Below, piece by piece: positions 63,301 to 64,000 of a stretch of DNA of 64,000 bases. Within the stretch, counting starts at the first letter, position 1. Every line of letters begins with the position of its first letter. A program made the translations under genes and the position numbers. The notes beneath the pieces are model-generated. The model worked only from the letters and a program-made list of their open reading frames with translations, was not told the origin of the DNA and ran no database searches. Source of the DNA: Sporodiniella umbellata. Lineage: Eukaryota; Mucoromycota; Mucoromycetes; Mucorales; Rhizopodaceae. Location: the NCBI GenBank assembly GCA_025677835.1, contig JAIXMR010000053.1:1-64000 (forward strand), read 5' to 3'.

Positions 63301-64000
63301 AAATGTGTTTTGCTGGACATGTGGGTGCCCAGGTTGAATTGAGTGCTATTTTGAATGGAGGCGACGTTGTATCCGCTTTGTATAACGAAGAATTAGGTGC
63401 CGTTGTTCAAATCGAATCTTCTCGTTATGAAGAGTTTGAAAACTTGGTCAGTCAAGCGGGCTTAACTACAGACGCTCTTCACCGAATCGGTATAGTGACT
63501 CAGCACAACGAAAAGGATACAGTTACCTTTACAGTTGCCGGAGACATTGTCTACAGTAGCTCTCGTATCGACCTTTTCCGTGCTTGGTCCAAAACTTCTT
63601 ATTTGATGCAAGCTGCTCGCGATAACGCTGTATGTGCCAAGCAAGAGTACGATGCTGTGTTAGACTCTAGCGATCCAGGTCTTCAATACCAACTGACTTT
63701 TGATCCAGCTGAACGCTTTGAAGTATCCGAGAGCGAGAGACCCAAGATAGCTATTCTTCGTGACCAAGGTGTCAACGGTCAAATCGAAATGGCCTTTGCC
63801 TTCCATTTAGCAGGCTTCGAGGCTGTCGATGTACACATGACCGATATCATCTCTGGCAAAGTGTCTCTCAAAGAATATGTTGGTATTGCTGCTTGCGGTG
63901 GCTTCTCTTACGGTGATGTTTTGGGCGCCGGCTCTGGCTGGGCTCGTACAATTTTACTCAATACTCGTGCCCGCGCTGAATTTGGAGATTTCTTTGCTCG
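60400..64000 (+). CDS. ADE6: Phosphoribosylformylglycinamidine synthase (FGAM synthase), partial at 3' end
   Basis: Fourth step of de novo purine synthesis: converts FGAR to FGAM with glutamine and ATP. The ATG at 60400 ([13 protein letters not shown]) is used; no earlier ATG fits. Exon 1 runs to about 61389, and a 71-nt intron (GTAAGT with a T9/A14/G8 stretch; acceptor GGTATAG at about 61460) joins DVHYLAK to [17 protein letters not shown] in phase 0. Seen in order: the N-terminal PurS-like domain, [14 protein letters not shown] linker, first PurM-like half ([35 protein letters not shown] block), second half ([25 protein letters not shown]), and the start of the glutaminase domain ([14 protein letters not shown], then [17 protein letters not shown] with its nucleophile-loop Cys). 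The window ends inside the amidotransferase, about 100 residues short. Confidence 0.95.

Overview
The window is nuclear DNA from a filamentous fungus, most likely Mucoromycota (Mucorales-like). The evidence is AT-rich intergenic DNA full of poly-T/poly-A tracts, many short introns (about 45-80 nt, GTAAGT-type donors), and a gene set that is eukaryotic and fungal throughout: a secreted GH18 chitinase with a CBM19-like module, glycogen synthase, Dicer, KDM5, GATA factor and yeast-like lipid and folate enzymes. The genus cannot be fixed from this sequence alone. Exon boundaries below were read by hand from splice signals and reading-frame continuity.

Layout. 1-8.5 kb: a coiled-coil protein with a C-terminal membrane segment (+), then an F-BAR/mu-homology muniscin (-), then about 2.8 kb of AT-rich DNA. 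8.6-17.2 kb: a very large, almost perfect inverted duplication. Two 3.8-kb arms around a 1.05-kb spacer each carry an identical five-exon chitinase gene, and the two genes point outward. 17.9-25 kb: a CNNM/Mam3-type membrane protein (+), then on the minus strand dihydrofolate synthetase, an N6-methyl-AMP-deaminase-like protein and an unusual Dicer without a helicase. 25-33 kb: three tandem Old Yellow Enzyme genes (-) showing patchwork similarity. 34.7-42.2 kb: DCN1-like (+), glycogen synthase (-), Sec61 beta (-) and a Gpt2/Sct1-type acyltransferase (+). 43-47 kb: a GATA-type factor (-) and a PSP1-domain protein (-). 50.8-56.6 kb: a complete KDM5 histone demethylase (+) and a PQ-loop transporter (+). 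56.6-60.4 kb is decayed DNA with a weak Tc1/mariner relic. 60.4 kb to the end: the first two thirds or more of phosphoribosylformylglycinamidine synthase (+), cut by the window end.

Most genes are unlinked housekeeping functions rather than a pathway cluster. The parts most worth attention are the chitinase palindrome, the helicase-less Dicer, the mosaic OYE triplet in which two copies have lost expected active-site residues, single-base frameshifts at homopolymers in two otherwise well-conserved genes, and recurrent T(n)A(n) tracts. No CRISPR array, rRNA, recognisable tRNA or prophage was seen.
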